A stretch of DNA of 39,611 nucleotides from Lachnospiraceae bacterium (GCA_017440375.1 JAFSHK010000023.1:1-39611), one strand, 5' to 3'. Positions 7,451 through 19,318 are shown, counted from the first letter of the stretch. Program-made: numbers and translations. Notes: generated by a model not told the origin, from the letters alone.

Positions 7451-8112
7451 CAAAGACACCCCTTTTCTTCAAAATACTTCTTCACTTGTAGCAAGTCTTC
7501 GAAAATTGCCGTGCTCTTTTCTCGCATCTCTTCGGTTGGCGGCAACATATCCGGTACCATAATGGGCAGCATTCCTGCACTATGTGCTGCCCGAATTCCA
7601 TTGTAAGAATCTTCAATGGCAAATGCGCTGCATGGTGCAACTTCCATTTTTTCACAAGTCATTAAATAAATATCAGGCTCCGGTTTACTTCTTTGAAGCT
7701 GATCGCCACCCATAACAACCTGAAAATAATCATACAAACCCGCTTCTTTCAACTCGGATTCCACAACTGCCAATCTGGTAGAAGATGCAAGTCCGATTGC
7801 AACTCCCTTTTCCTTCAGATATTCCAATAGCTCTCTTACTCCCTTTTTCATTGGCAAACCATGCAGTGCTTCGTACTCATGAAATAAATCAGATGCTTCT
7901 TTGTTGAAAGTATCATAGTCAAAACTCTCTCCATAATGTTCAAAAACAATTTCTTTCGTTTTTGTTTTGTTCGTTCCGATACACTTCTGAAACACCTCCC
8001 GTATTCCTGCTATTTGATATTTCTCACCAATTTTCTCCCAGCAATCCAGCACCAGTTTCTCACTGTCAAAAATAATACCATCCATATCAAAAATGACTGC
8101 TTTTGTTTTCAT
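7450..8112 (-). CDS. HAD-superfamily phosphatase, beta-phosphoglucomutase-like
   Basis: A 220-residue protein with all HAD motifs: FDMDGIIFDSE (nucleophile and acid/base aspartates at about residues 9 and 11), LASST (motif II), the lysine of KPEPDIY (motif III) and IEDSYNGIRAA (motif IV). The small helical cap between motifs I and II places it with the beta-phosphoglucomutase / sugar-phosphate phosphatase group. It is the first gene of the operon with the ROK regulator and the MFS transporter, so a cytoplasmic role on a sugar phosphate is likely. A start at ATG 8112 is supported by GAAGG about 10 nt upstream. Mutase and phosphatase activity cannot be told apart here. Confidence 0.87.
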   Translation of the reverse strand: MKTKAVIFDMDGIIFDSEKLVLDCWEKIGEKYQIAGIREVFQKCIGTNKTKTKEIVFEHYGESFDYDTFNKEASDLFHEYEALHGLPMKKGVRELLEYLKEKGVAIGLASSTRLAVVESELKEAGLYDYFQVVMGGDQLQRSKPEPDIYLMTCEKMEVAPCSAFAIEDSYNGIRAAHSAGMLPIMVPDMLPPTEEMREKSTAIFEDLLQVKKYFEEKGCL

Positions 8113-8212
8113 AATAATTTTACCTTCACTTTCTTTTTTTGTTGCTAGTTTACGTTCTCACTGCTCTGAACGTACTTACTCAGTTTATTTTTTGTATGCA
8201 CTTATTTAACCA

Positions 8213-8237
8213 ACTTATTAAAGTACCTTTAATAAGT
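8213..8237. promoter_or_regulatory. Perfect 25-bp palindrome, likely ROK operator
   Basis: ACTTATTAAAG and CTTTAATAAGT are exact inverted 11-mers around TAC. The site is about 100 bp upstream of the HAD gene that leads the ROK operon. ROK regulators are known to bind AT-rich palindromes of about this size. There is no T-run on either side, so it is not a terminator. No clear -35/-10 pair was found close by. Confidence 0.65.
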
Positions 8238-8258
8238 ATCTGTTTTTATTTATACATC

Positions 8259-8305
8259 AAAAAAATCTGACTGTCAATACTTAAGGTATGACAATCAGAC
8301 TTTCT
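8259..8305 (-). terminator. Terminator of the 8320-10863 gene
   Basis: The stem TCTGA...TGTCA...TAC pairs with GTA...TGACA...TCAGA (8266-8280 with 8286-8299) with one mismatch and one bulge. Seven T follow on the minus strand. A T-rich stretch on the other side may let it act in both directions. Confidence 0.75.
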
Positions 8306-8319
8306 TTTTTCGTAATCTA

Positions 8320-10863
8320 TTATTCCTGTGCTTTTCTAATGTAAGTTATGAAATTATTGCCATTCTCCTCTAACCATTGTGTAGAATCATTCATCCCTTT
8401 TTTATACACCGTTCCGGTAAGTGGATCCATTAATACAATATTCAACTCATTGAAACCTACAATCAAAACTGCATTTCCATCCTGCAGAGTTGCCAATACC
8501 GGAATATCCATATTGACATAATATAAAACTGCATCCAGACTACAGCCGGATAAATCCAGAACCTGTATGCCTTTTAAGTTATCTTCTAAAATGGATTGTA
8601 TTGTTTTTCCTTGATCCAACAAATATTTTGTATGCTTAGAATTTCCCTCCAATTCCAGAATGGTATCCAGACAAACCGACAAGCTACTTGTCTGCTCACT
8701 TACTTTTTCGCCTTCGATTGCCATAATCTGGTTTTTGGTGCTGCGCGTACTTCGCTTCCAGACATAATCGCCATTATCATTCACTACAACTCCCGCAATC
8801 TCATATGCGTAATTTACTGCTTTTCCGGGCTGAACGAAAGTTCCTTCAATGCCATTCTTTCCATACACATAAAAGTGTTCCGTTTCTATTTCACTTTCCT
8901 GCATGGCGATTTCCCGTTCCCCTTCAAACAAAACTTCTTTCGGGGTCAGAATCTTTACTGCTTTTGTATCAATTTCTTCTTTTACGGCAATTTCTACGAT
9001 TGTCTCATATTTCTCAACGATAACACTTTCTACTGTATTATGACCCACTTCAACTTTCTCAGTACTCATAATCTGGTCATCATTAACCGCTAAATATACC
9101 TGTGCTTCCTCATCCCATTCTACTCTGGATAAGGTAATCTGATTATCTGTAATCGTTCCGTCCACAACATAAACACCGTCTTCATGATATGTCTTGAGCA
9201 AATCACCGCTTTCACTCTGTATTTTGAGACAATACATCGGAAATGTAACCGCACCGGTAGAATCCTCCACTACATCCTTACTTCTGGCAAGTCCGTAAAT
9301 CAAATCTTCTTCCATGAATCCAAGTAGTGAGATATACTCACCTACTCCTGCCGTAATCTCTGTCTCTTTCTCAGTACCGAGATTTAAAAGCTTCAAGGTT
9401 GTGCAGTTATATTTTTTACCGCCTTCCTGCCATACTAGCATCTGATTTGATTCGGAAACAGTATAATCATCCTCTGTTAATCCGGAAACAATGATTTCAT
9501 AATCTCTATTTTCCAAATCAACCGCGTATACGCTTCCTTCTAACATCAAAAAGCAAATGCCTGATTTATTCAGATATGCCAGCCTTTCTACATCCTTTTT
9601 CAGTAACTGATAAGAACGATTATACGGAATATATACATGTTCTTCTACGGTATTAGCAGTACTCGAATAAGAATAAACCGATACTCCTACTTCCCCTTCA
9701 TGCCTTCCGCGATTCATATAACCATAAACCAGAAATTCCACATTTCCTGCCTCGTCTACGTTCAGAATTTTAATATTATGGTGATTATAACTACTTCTGA
9801 CATCGGTAATATTATCTTCTTCATAAAATGAGAAAAGTCTTGCCAGCTTCTTATCTGTCACATTATAACTATAAAGCTTATTCGTAACTACAAAGGCGAA
9901 TACATTACCCCCGTCACTTTCTTTCATTTCAACCTGCTTATCGACAATACCAAGCATGATTTTATTATTTGCCATAATTTCTGCCTGTTCGTCAAAAAAC
10001 TGATTCATCTCTCTTTCAAAATCCAATAAATACATTCTGTCCGGTGTATAGCGTATGCGATAATACTCCCTTACATGATATAGCATTTTCTCTTTTCCGT
10101 CTCGCGCCTGTGCCATATATTCCAACTGAAAAGAACCAGTCTGCTCTTCTAACTCCATAACATCCACAAGCGGTTCTGTAATACGTTCTATTTGCAAATC
10201 TCCCCATGTCACCTGTTGGAAGCTACTGTGAATATTTACTTTCTGAAAGGTAGTATTATCTCCTTCTGAGTTAGATTCCAAATATTTTGTTAAATCTGCC
10301 GCTTCTTCTCTGTCAAAAGTCCGATTATGGAAATCAAGAATATATTCCAGTTTTTCCTGAATATGCAATTCCTCTGACTGTATGATTCTTGTGTAATAGC
10401 GAATCGTCTCTTGTCCCGTCGGTGTCACAAGCAATATAAGCATATACTCTTCATCTGCATTGATTAAGTCTTTTAATGTAATATCACACAAAATCCGTTC
10501 TTCTTCTATTTCATAGTTCTCAATCGCTGTACTTTCTACCAATCTGGTACCGTTAATGCTTCTGACCTCAAATGCTAGTGTATCAATTTCTTTTCCATAA
10601 GTATCAACATAAAAAGAAACTTTTCGGTCCGCTTCAATTGGCAGAAGCGTATCTCTTAAATAACTTGTATTCATCGCCTCAGCATAACCATGCAGGCTAT
10701 TTACCTGATATTCATCTATTTGCATTGTAACAACCGGAAAAGAAGCCCCATTCATTTCCGTTGTCATATCGGTATTTCCCTTGTTCATTACATTACTTGT
10801 CACAAACAATGCTATGCCAAAAACTGCACCGAGGTAAATACCCTTTATAATATTTCTTTTCAT
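8320..10863 (-). CDS. Large secreted or anchored protein with degenerate C39-like peptidase domain
   Basis: An 847-residue protein I do not recognise as a named family. Residues 1-30 (KRNIIKGIYLGAVFGIALFV) form a signal or anchor segment, so the rest should lie outside the membrane. The middle (about 300-640) is rich in short beta strands with repeating Tyr/Val blocks, suggesting a beta-propeller-like fold. The C-terminal 120 residues look like a C39-type papain-fold domain: Cys731 (SVCLDTILELEG), GNAVLIVGFN and LMDPLTG. The expected catalytic His, in the usual GHxVxVxGY, is Asn797, while Cys731 and Asp813 keep the normal spacing. The domain is therefore probably inactive and may bind peptides. 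The start ATG 10863 has GAAGGA 11 nt upstream. It follows a methyltransferase gene by 60 bp and ends at a terminator. Confidence 0.7.
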   Translation of the reverse strand: MKRNIIKGIYLGAVFGIALFVTSNVMNKGNTDMTTEMNGASFPVVTMQIDEYQVNSLHGYAEAMNTSYLRDTLLPIEADRKVSFYVDTYGKEIDTLAFEVRSINGTRLVESTAIENYEIEEERILCDITLKDLINADEEYMLILLVTPTGQETIRYYTRIIQSEELHIQEKLEYILDFHNRTFDREEAADLTKYLESNSEGDNTTFQKVNIHSSFQQVTWGDLQIERITEPLVDVMELEEQTGSFQLEYMAQARDGKEKMLYHVREYYRIRYTPDRMYLLDFEREMNQFFDEQAEIMANNKIMLGIVDKQVEMKESDGGNVFAFVVTNKLYSYNVTDKKLARLFSFYEEDNITDVRSSYNHHNIKILNVDEAGNVEFLVYGYMNRGRHEGEVGVSVYSYSSTANTVEEHVYIPYNRSYQLLKKDVERLAYLNKSGICFLMLEGSVYAVDLENRDYEIIVSGLTEDDYTVSESNQMLVWQEGGKKYNCTTLKLLNLGTEKETEITAGVGEYISLLGFMEEDLIYGLARSKDVVEDSTGAVTFPMYCLKIQSESGDLLKTYHEDGVYVVDGTITDNQITLSRVEWDEEAQVYLAVNDDQIMSTEKVEVGHNTVESVIVEKYETIVEIAVKEEIDTKAVKILTPKEVLFEGEREIAMQESEIETEHFYVYGKNGIEGTFVQPGKAVNYAYEIAGVVVNDNGDYVWKRSTRSTKNQIMAIEGEKVSEQTSSLSVCLDTILELEGNSKHTKYLLDQGKTIQSILEDNLKGIQVLDLSGCSLDAVLYYVNMDIPVLATLQDGNAVLIVGFNELNIVLMDPLTGTVYKKGMNDSTQWLEENGNNFITYIRKAQE

Positions 10864-10923
10864 ATATTTCTAATTCCTTCTATCACTTGTTTCCTGCTTT
10901 TGGTGTATTACTCTGCTGTTTGG

Positions 10924-12129
10924 CTATTTCCCTTCTGTTCCACCTTCACACGCCTGAACATTCAGCAGTTTGTATAGCGTCGGTTCGATCTGCATAAATT
11001 TCATCATTTCATTGACTTTCTCCATCTCTTCTTGCTGCTTATCAATATTTTGCTTTTCTTTTTTCACCGCACGAATCAAAATATTTTTCGGTGTATGTTC
11101 CAAATCAATGAATTCCAACAAATCCGCCTCATAACCAACTGCTTTCAAAATATCTGCTCGAAGCGCATCGGTAAGCAAAGCAGACATTCTTTCTTTCACA
11201 ATTCCATACTGCAAAACCGGTTGTAGCGTTTCGCACTGAATTTGCTTGTTTACCTCATGTTGGCAACAAGGTACAGACAAAATAACCTTAGCATCCCATT
11301 TTACAGCTTTTTCCAATGCATAATCCGTCGCTGTATCGCAAGCATGTAACGTTACCACCATATCTGCTTGTGTCAAACCTTCATATTCTGCAATATCACC
11401 ACGAATAAACTGTAACTTCGTATAACCATATTTCTGACTCAGTTCATTACAATGCGCAATAACATCTTCTTTTAAATCCAGTCCGATAATTGCTGCATCA
11501 AAGCCCTTTAACTCATGCAGATAATAATAAATAGCAAAAGTTAAATAGGATTTCCCACAACCAAAATCTACTATTTTGATTTCTCTATCCTTTGATAATG
11601 CCGGTAGAATGTCCTCCACAAATTCCAAAAAACGGTTAATTTGCTTATATTTATCATATTTTGCACGAATAATCTTACCATCTTTGCTCTGTACGCCCAA
11701 ATCAATTAAAAAAGGAACCGGAATTCCTTCTTCAAGAATGTATTTCTTCACCCTATTATGTGCTAACGAAACTTTTATCTTACTTTCTTCCTGTCCGCTC
11801 TGCTTCGTCTGCTTTGTCTTGATTGTCATTTTACCTTTTTTGCTGACTAAAATAACAGCCTTCTTAATAGTATGCTCTATTTCGCATTGTTTAAAATCAT
11901 TCTCCAGATATTTTTCTACTCGCTGTATCATTTCGGAATCTCTATAATTCTCATGAAACACCTTCGTTCCCTGATAGATTGTTTCTTGATATAAAATCTC
12001 ATCCTTTAACATAATCGGTCTGATTTTTACTTTAAATGCTTTCTCTTTATCTCTGGAATTACTAATTATAATCTGGTATAAATTACGATTTATTGTTTCT
12101 TGCAACAGTTGTCTTAGTTCTTCACTCAT
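10924..12129 (-). CDS. Class I SAM-dependent methyltransferase (Methyltransf_32 type)
   Basis: A 401-residue cytoplasmic protein. The central Rossmann methyltransferase domain (about residues 140-350) shows IVDFGCGKSYLTFAIYYYL (motif I, SAM binding), AIIGLDLKE (motif II acidic residue), TLHACDTATDYAL (motif IV region) and SVPCCQHE. These are typical of the PF13679-type methyltransferases related to the GSTCD C-terminal domain. The first 130 residues are a lysine-rich extension that may bind RNA. The C-terminal 45 residues are charged and helical. The substrate is unknown; tRNA or rRNA is a guess from relatives. It precedes the large extracellular protein in the same direction; a functional link is not evident. 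Confidence 0.75.
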   Translation of the reverse strand: MSEELRQLLQETINRNLYQIIISNSRDKEKAFKVKIRPIMLKDEILYQETIYQGTKVFHENYRDSEMIQRVEKYLENDFKQCEIEHTIKKAVILVSKKGKMTIKTKQTKQSGQEESKIKVSLAHNRVKKYILEEGIPVPFLIDLGVQSKDGKIIRAKYDKYKQINRFLEFVEDILPALSKDREIKIVDFGCGKSYLTFAIYYYLHELKGFDAAIIGLDLKEDVIAHCNELSQKYGYTKLQFIRGDIAEYEGLTQADMVVTLHACDTATDYALEKAVKWDAKVILSVPCCQHEVNKQIQCETLQPVLQYGIVKERMSALLTDALRADILKAVGYEADLLEFIDLEHTPKNILIRAVKKEKQNIDKQQEEMEKVNEMMKFMQIEPTLYKLLNVQACEGGTEGK

Positions 12130-12150
12130 ATTAGTTCTTTCCTATCACAT

Positions 12151-12186
12151 AAAATATAGCCATAACAAACGCTATGACTATATTTT
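12151..12186. terminator. AT-rich hairpin before the methyltransferase gene
   Basis: AAAATATAG-x-CATA pairs with TATG-x-CTATATTTT around an 8-nt loop. It lies between the unknown gene at 12211 and the methyltransferase start. The U-run is part of the stem, so it is a weak terminator or a leader hairpin. Confidence 0.45.
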
Positions 12187-12210
12187 AATAAGATTACTTC
12201 AAAAGCTCAA

Positions 12211-12651
12211 CTAAAATTTTAAGATTCCTCTATGGTTCGCATGGCGCTTTTTATAAATCTCATAATAAAGCAGAACTTGAATAAACTCTTCCAGGTGCTC
12301 CCATTGCCTCTCCATATTTCTTCCTGATGCATTTTCTGCATTATTCGTCGACATATTTCCTAACATTTCATTTGGCATATTCGTTTCATTCGACTCCATA
12401 CGTTTAATTTTATCGATAATAATTTGTGTTAAACGATAGAGCTGCCACTTATCCGGATATTCATCGTATATCATACTTCCTTCGTAATCCATCTGGTTCA
12501 GCGTATCCACTATAATTTTCTGATATCGCTTTGCTTCCATCGGATACATTTGCTGTAAATATTCCAAGTCCCGTGTTACACTATCCTCTTCTTGATAATA
12601 CATCGGAAGAGGATATGCCATATAAAACGGAAGTATTCTTGATTGATTCAT
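12211..12651 (-). CDS. Uncharacterised 146-residue protein
   Basis: The start ATG 12651 is backed by GGAAAAG. The N-terminus is short and aromatic/proline-rich (ILPFYMAYPLPMYYQEED), followed by a charged helical region (VTRDLEYLQQMYPMEAKRYQKIIVDTLNQMDYEG) and DEYPDKWQLYRLTQIIIDKIKRME. A variable Asn/Met-rich linker leads to a C-terminal helix (WEHLEEFIQVLLYYEIYKKRH). There is no signal peptide or membrane segment. The aspartate-tyrosine-proline patches and helices suggest a small soluble protein. I recognise no domain. It lies 205 bp downstream of the ATP synthase gene cluster's neighbour region, is read the same way as the methyltransferase, and is separated from both sides by hairpins. Confidence 0.65.
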   Translation of the reverse strand: MNQSRILPFYMAYPLPMYYQEEDSVTRDLEYLQQMYPMEAKRYQKIIVDTLNQMDYEGSMIYDEYPDKWQLYRLTQIIIDKIKRMESNETNMPNEMLGNMSTNNAENASGRNMERQWEHLEEFIQVLLYYEIYKKRHANHRGILKF

Positions 12652-12808
12652 ATCTTTTCCATTTCTTTTCCTATTTTATTTTATCATATGCGTACAAATT
12701 GGGATGGTTCTGTTACAATTAACGTATTCCCCATCTTACCAATATATCAATTATTAAATCTAAACATAACATTTTGCTCCTTGTTAGTAGTTTTTTATTA
12801 CATAACAA

Positions 12809-12838
12809 GAGAGGCAGGTTGTTGTTCCCGCCCCTCTC
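12809..12838 (-). terminator. Terminator of the ATP synthase operon
   Basis: On the minus strand, GAGAGG...GCGGG pairs with CCTGCCTCTC across an AACAACAA loop, then TTGTTATG. It is GC-rich but the U-tract is broken. Confidence 0.6.
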
Positions 12839-12851
12839 AAAATCACACGTG

Positions 12852-13265
12852 TTATTTATATTTCACCGCTTCAATTCTGGCAACCGCACGTTTTAGTGAC
12901 AATTCAGCACGTTTCATATCCGTCCCCGGTGCATTTTCACGAATTCGCTCTTCTGCACGGTTCTTGGAATCTTCCGCACGTCCCAAATCAATTTCTGCTG
13001 GCCACTCAACAATCTCTGCCAAAATAGTTACCTGATTCGGCAACACTTCAGCAAATCCGGAGTGCAATGCTGCTTCTTTTGTTTCTTCGTCCATCGTAAT
13101 GGTTAAAATACCAGGTGCTATTATCATAGTCATCGGTATATGTTCTTTATAAATACCGACTTCACCTTCCACTGTATTGAATTCTACCATCGAAACCTCT
13201 TCTTCGAAGAAAACTCTGTCCGGTGTAATTATTTTTAATGTAAACTTGTTATCATTTTCAGCCAT
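12852..13265 (-). CDS. atpC: F1 ATP synthase epsilon subunit
   Basis: A 137-residue protein of normal length. The N-terminal beta-sandwich (FTLKIITPDRVFFEEEVSMVEFNTVEGEVGIYKEHIPM) is followed by a C-terminal helical hairpin with alanine/arginine-rich helices (AEDSKNRAEERI ... RAELSLKRAVARIEAVK). It sits on the central stalk of F1 and damps ATP hydrolysis. The start ATG 13265 has AGGGGG upstream. It is the last gene of the operon, 11 bp after atpD, with a GC-rich hairpin downstream. Confidence 0.95.
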   Translation of the reverse strand: MAENDNKFTLKIITPDRVFFEEEVSMVEFNTVEGEVGIYKEHIPMTMIIAPGILTITMDEETKEAALHSGFAEVLPNQVTILAEIVEWPAEIDLGRAEDSKNRAEERIRENAPGTDMKRAELSLKRAVARIEAVKYK

Positions 13266-13276
13266 ACGAGTCCCCC

Positions 13277-14692
<1,416 letters not shown>

Positions 14693-14721
14693 TCACTCAT
14701 TGTTATTAATCAGAAGCACCA

Positions 14722-15585
14722 TTAAGAAATAGCATTTGCTCCTGCGATAATTTCTGTTAATTCCTGTGTAATAGAGCCTTGTCGTGCTCTGTTATACATC
14801 AGCGATAAGTGATCTATCATTTCTTCAGCATTGCTTGTTGCGGAATCCATAGCCTGCATTCTCGCGCCGTTTTCACTGGCAACCGCTTCTACTAAACCAC
14901 CATAAATCAGACTAGTAACATATTTCGGAATAATCAAATCAAGTGCTTCATCATCCTCCGGCTCGAAGTTCATGAGTGCCTTGTTTTCTTTTTCCTTTGC
15001 CTTCTCTTCTTTCTGCTCCGCCTCTACCGGAAGAAGCTTGAGTAAAGTAGGCTCATGTACTACTGTATTTTTGAAACTGGTATATGCGAGATAAATTTCT
15101 CCCACCTCGCCCTTCGTATAAGCTTCCAATACTTTGGAACTAAGTGCCATCGCATCAACATATAATGGTTCTTCTATCATATCGGAATTATCTTCCACAA
15201 TAGCATAACCCTTTCGATTCAATGCTTCCTTGCCTTTTCTACCTACCGCATAAATACTGAGGTCTTCCTTCTGTAAATCACCCTGTGTAATCAGTTTCAC
15301 AACATTGGAGTTATATCCGCCTGCAAGCCCTCTGTTAGAGGTTACAACAATAACTGCCTTCTTCGTGGATTCTCCACCTCGAAGATAAGGATGATCCAGA
15401 TTTCCTGTTTTGGCCAACATGGAAGTCACTGTCTCGTACATACAATTAAAATATGCTTTTGACTGTTCCGCGCGCTGTTTCGCTCTCTGCAGTTTTACAG
15501 TAGAAACAAGCTTCATGGCTTTGGTAATCTGCTGTGTACTTTGAATACTACCCTTACGCCTTTTAATATCTATCATTGAGGCCAT
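14722..15585 (-). CDS. atpG: F1 ATP synthase gamma subunit
   Basis: A 287-residue central-stalk subunit. It begins MASMIDIKRRKGSIQSTQQITKAMKLVSTVKLQRAK, the conserved N-terminal rotor helix, and ends with the matching C-terminal helix (MDSATSNAEEMIDHLSLMYNRARQGSITQELTEIIAGA). A frame is open upstream to 15600, but ATG 15585 has GAAGGTG at the right distance and gives the usual N-terminus. A charged insertion near residues 190-215 (EEKAKEKENKALM) is common in clostridial forms. It rotates inside the alpha/beta ring to drive ATP synthesis. Confidence 0.95.
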   Translation of the reverse strand: MASMIDIKRRKGSIQSTQQITKAMKLVSTVKLQRAKQRAEQSKAYFNCMYETVTSMLAKTGNLDHPYLRGGESTKKAVIVVTSNRGLAGGYNSNVVKLITQGDLQKEDLSIYAVGRKGKEALNRKGYAIVEDNSDMIEEPLYVDAMALSSKVLEAYTKGEVGEIYLAYTSFKNTVVHEPTLLKLLPVEAEQKEEKAKEKENKALMNFEPEDDEALDLIIPKYVTSLIYGGLVEAVASENGARMQAMDSATSNAEEMIDHLSLMYNRARQGSITQELTEIIAGANAIS

Positions 15586-15622
15586 AGCATCACCTTCCAC
15601 TTCCTATGATCTAAACTTTGTT

Positions 15623-17134
<1,512 letters not shown>

Positions 17135-17151
17135 TCATACGCACCTTTCTT

Positions 17152-17697
17152 TTAGATTTGAACCTTCAATAACTCTTTCTGAAGTTCATTTAATTTCGTA
17201 CTGATACTGCTATCTACAACTCTATCACCAATGCGGATTACCATACCGCCAATCAAGGCAACATCAATCTGATAATTAATTTCCATTGTTTTATAGCCCG
17301 TTGTATCAAGCAGCTTCTGTTCAATTTTCTTACATTGTTCTTCTTTCAGCGGTACTGCTGTTGTTACCGTAGCAACACCGATTCCTTTGTATTTCTTTAC
17401 TTCGGTAACGAAATACTCCAGAATATCATCTAAGTCCTGATAACGGTCTTTGGAGATTACAATCAACAAAAATCCCATTAACTCATCTGAAACTCTGCCT
17501 TTAAATACATTTTCCGCTACTTGAAGCTTCTCCTCTTTGATAATTTTAGGATGAGTCATCAATTTGCTAAAATCTGTATTTTCTTTCAGAATATTCTGTA
17601 ACTGTTTTATTTCTTCTAATATAACATCTACCTTTGACTCTTCTACTGCAAGTTCGAACAATGCGTCACCATACGTTTTTGAAATTAGCTTAGCCAT
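17152..17697 (-). CDS. atpH: ATP synthase delta subunit
   Basis: A 181-residue peripheral-stalk subunit linking the top of F1 to the b subunits. It has the OSCP/delta pattern: YGDALFELAVEESKVDVILEEI at the N-terminus and the C-terminal signature GGMVIRIGDRVVDSSISTKLNELQKEL. The start ATG 17697 lies 13 bp inside the end of atpF, with AGGTGATGG upstream, so the two are probably translationally coupled. Confidence 0.95.
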   Translation of the reverse strand: MAKLISKTYGDALFELAVEESKVDVILEEIKQLQNILKENTDFSKLMTHPKIIKEEKLQVAENVFKGRVSDELMGFLLIVISKDRYQDLDDILEYFVTEVKKYKGIGVATVTTAVPLKEEQCKKIEQKLLDTTGYKTMEINYQIDVALIGGMVIRIGDRVVDSSISTKLNELQKELLKVQI

Positions 17698-18248
17698 GTG
17701 CCATCACCTATTTCTTTGAGCGTTTCTTCGATAAGACTGTCCTGAACAGTTGTATCGATTGCCGCATTTACAACCTTTCCTGCCATCAAAGATGCCAATA
17801 CTACCATCTCTCGCTTCACTTCATCGGCTGCTTTCTTCTTCTCCAGTTCAGCCTCAACATTTGCTCTTTCAATAATTCTGGCAGCTTCTTCTTTTGCTTC
17901 TGCCACAATCTTATTCTCATTCGCTAATGCTTTCTTTCTTGCTTCGCTCAAGATTGTTTCCGCTTCTTTATCAATATCTTTCAACTTGGCTTCATATGCT
18001 GCTTTTAATTCCTTAGCATCTGCCATATCCTGTGCAGCACTATCCAATTCATCTTTAATCTTATCCTGTCTTTTCTGAAGCATATCCCTCACCGGATTAA
18101 ACAGGAAATGAGATGCTATCAGGGATAATGCAAAAACAGCAATAATCATCAAGCATGCATCTGCAATCAACTGAAGATCCAAGTCAAAAAGTCTAGGCTC
18201 CATTTCAGCCGAAGCCAGTACTAAACCTGTACCTTTTATCGTATTCAA
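17685..18248 (-). CDS. atpF: ATP synthase b subunit
   Basis: A 187-residue protein with one N-terminal membrane helix (LQLIADACLMIIAVFALSLIASHFLF, about residues 26-51) and a long charged coiled-coil stalk rich in Ala, Lys and Glu. It forms the peripheral stator. The start is TTG at 18248, which looks right because AGGAGG lies 8 nt upstream; an internal ATG at 18203 has no such site. The C-terminus overlaps atpH by 13 bp. Confidence 0.93.
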   Translation of the reverse strand: MNTIKGTGLVLASAEMEPRLFDLDLQLIADACLMIIAVFALSLIASHFLFNPVRDMLQKRQDKIKDELDSAAQDMADAKELKAAYEAKLKDIDKEAETILSEARKKALANENKIVAEAKEEAARIIERANVEAELEKKKAADEVKREMVVLASLMAGKVVNAAIDTTVQDSLIEETLKEIGDGTWLS

Positions 18249-18287
18249 GCCTTAAGCCTCCTTTCTCATATTTTTCGCCAGAGGCTC

Positions 18288-18590
<303 letters not shown>

Positions 18591-18598
18591 TTAGCCCG

Positions 18599-19318
18599 TT
18601 AATCTGTTGTACAGGCATTAGAAATGTATGTCATAGTTAACATACAGAATACATACGTCTGAATTGCTCCGGAGAACAAGTCAAAATAAACATGAAGTGC
18701 TGCCGGCCAGATAATTGCTATCTTAGATAATAAGCCATAAATCAACGCCATCATAACCGTTCCTGACAGGACGTTTGCAAACAAACGCAGTGACAAAGAA
18801 ATCGGTACAGCAATTTCACCTATCATATTGATTGGTGCCCAAATCGGCCACGGATCACATAATCCGGCAATGACACCCTTCACCTTCTGGTATTTAAACT
18901 GATTATAATGAATCAGCGTAAATGTCATAATACCAAGAGCAAACGTTACACCATAGTCTGCTGTTGGTGGCCTGAGTCCGAATAAACCGGAAATATTACT
19001 CAAAAAGATAAATATAAATATTGTTCCGACATAATTTCGAAATTTGGGTGAAAATTTACCCATGACACCGCCAACCATATTATCCAGCATTTCCACAACT
19101 AACTCTACGATGTTCTGGAATGTTCCCGGCACTTCCGAAGCGTATTTAATCGCTCGGTTTGCTGCCAGACAAAATGCAATGATTACCAGCATGACAATCA
19201 AAACGCAGATATGAGTTGTTGTAATCCAGACTGTCTGTCCGAAAAGTTCATAAGAGAATACACCATGTATCATAAAGTCGATATCAGCGCTCTCCGTCAA
19301 CAGAACTCCTTGTCCCAT
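18599..19318 (-). CDS. atpB: ATP synthase a subunit
   Basis: A 239-residue membrane subunit with five or six helices. The essential stator arginine is Arg178 in ISLSLRLFANVLSG, and the C-terminal helix holds FSGAIQTYVFCMLTMTYIS. It forms the two ion half-channels next to the c ring. The start ATG 19318 has AAGGAGGTGAG upstream. Length is normal for Clostridia. Confidence 0.96.
   Translation of the reverse strand: MGQGVLLTESADIDFMIHGVFSYELFGQTVWITTTHICVLIVMLVIIAFCLAANRAIKYASEVPGTFQNIVELVVEMLDNMVGGVMGKFSPKFRNYVGTIFIFIFLSNISGLFGLRPPTADYGVTFALGIMTFTLIHYNQFKYQKVKGVIAGLCDPWPIWAPINMIGEIAVPISLSLRLFANVLSGTVMMALIYGLLSKIAIIWPAALHVYFDLFSGAIQTYVFCMLTMTYISNACTTD

Noticed and set aside
8596-9093. 165-codon plus-strand frame
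   Set aside because: Antisense shadow of the 847-residue gene, with Phe/Asn-rich content and no start signal.
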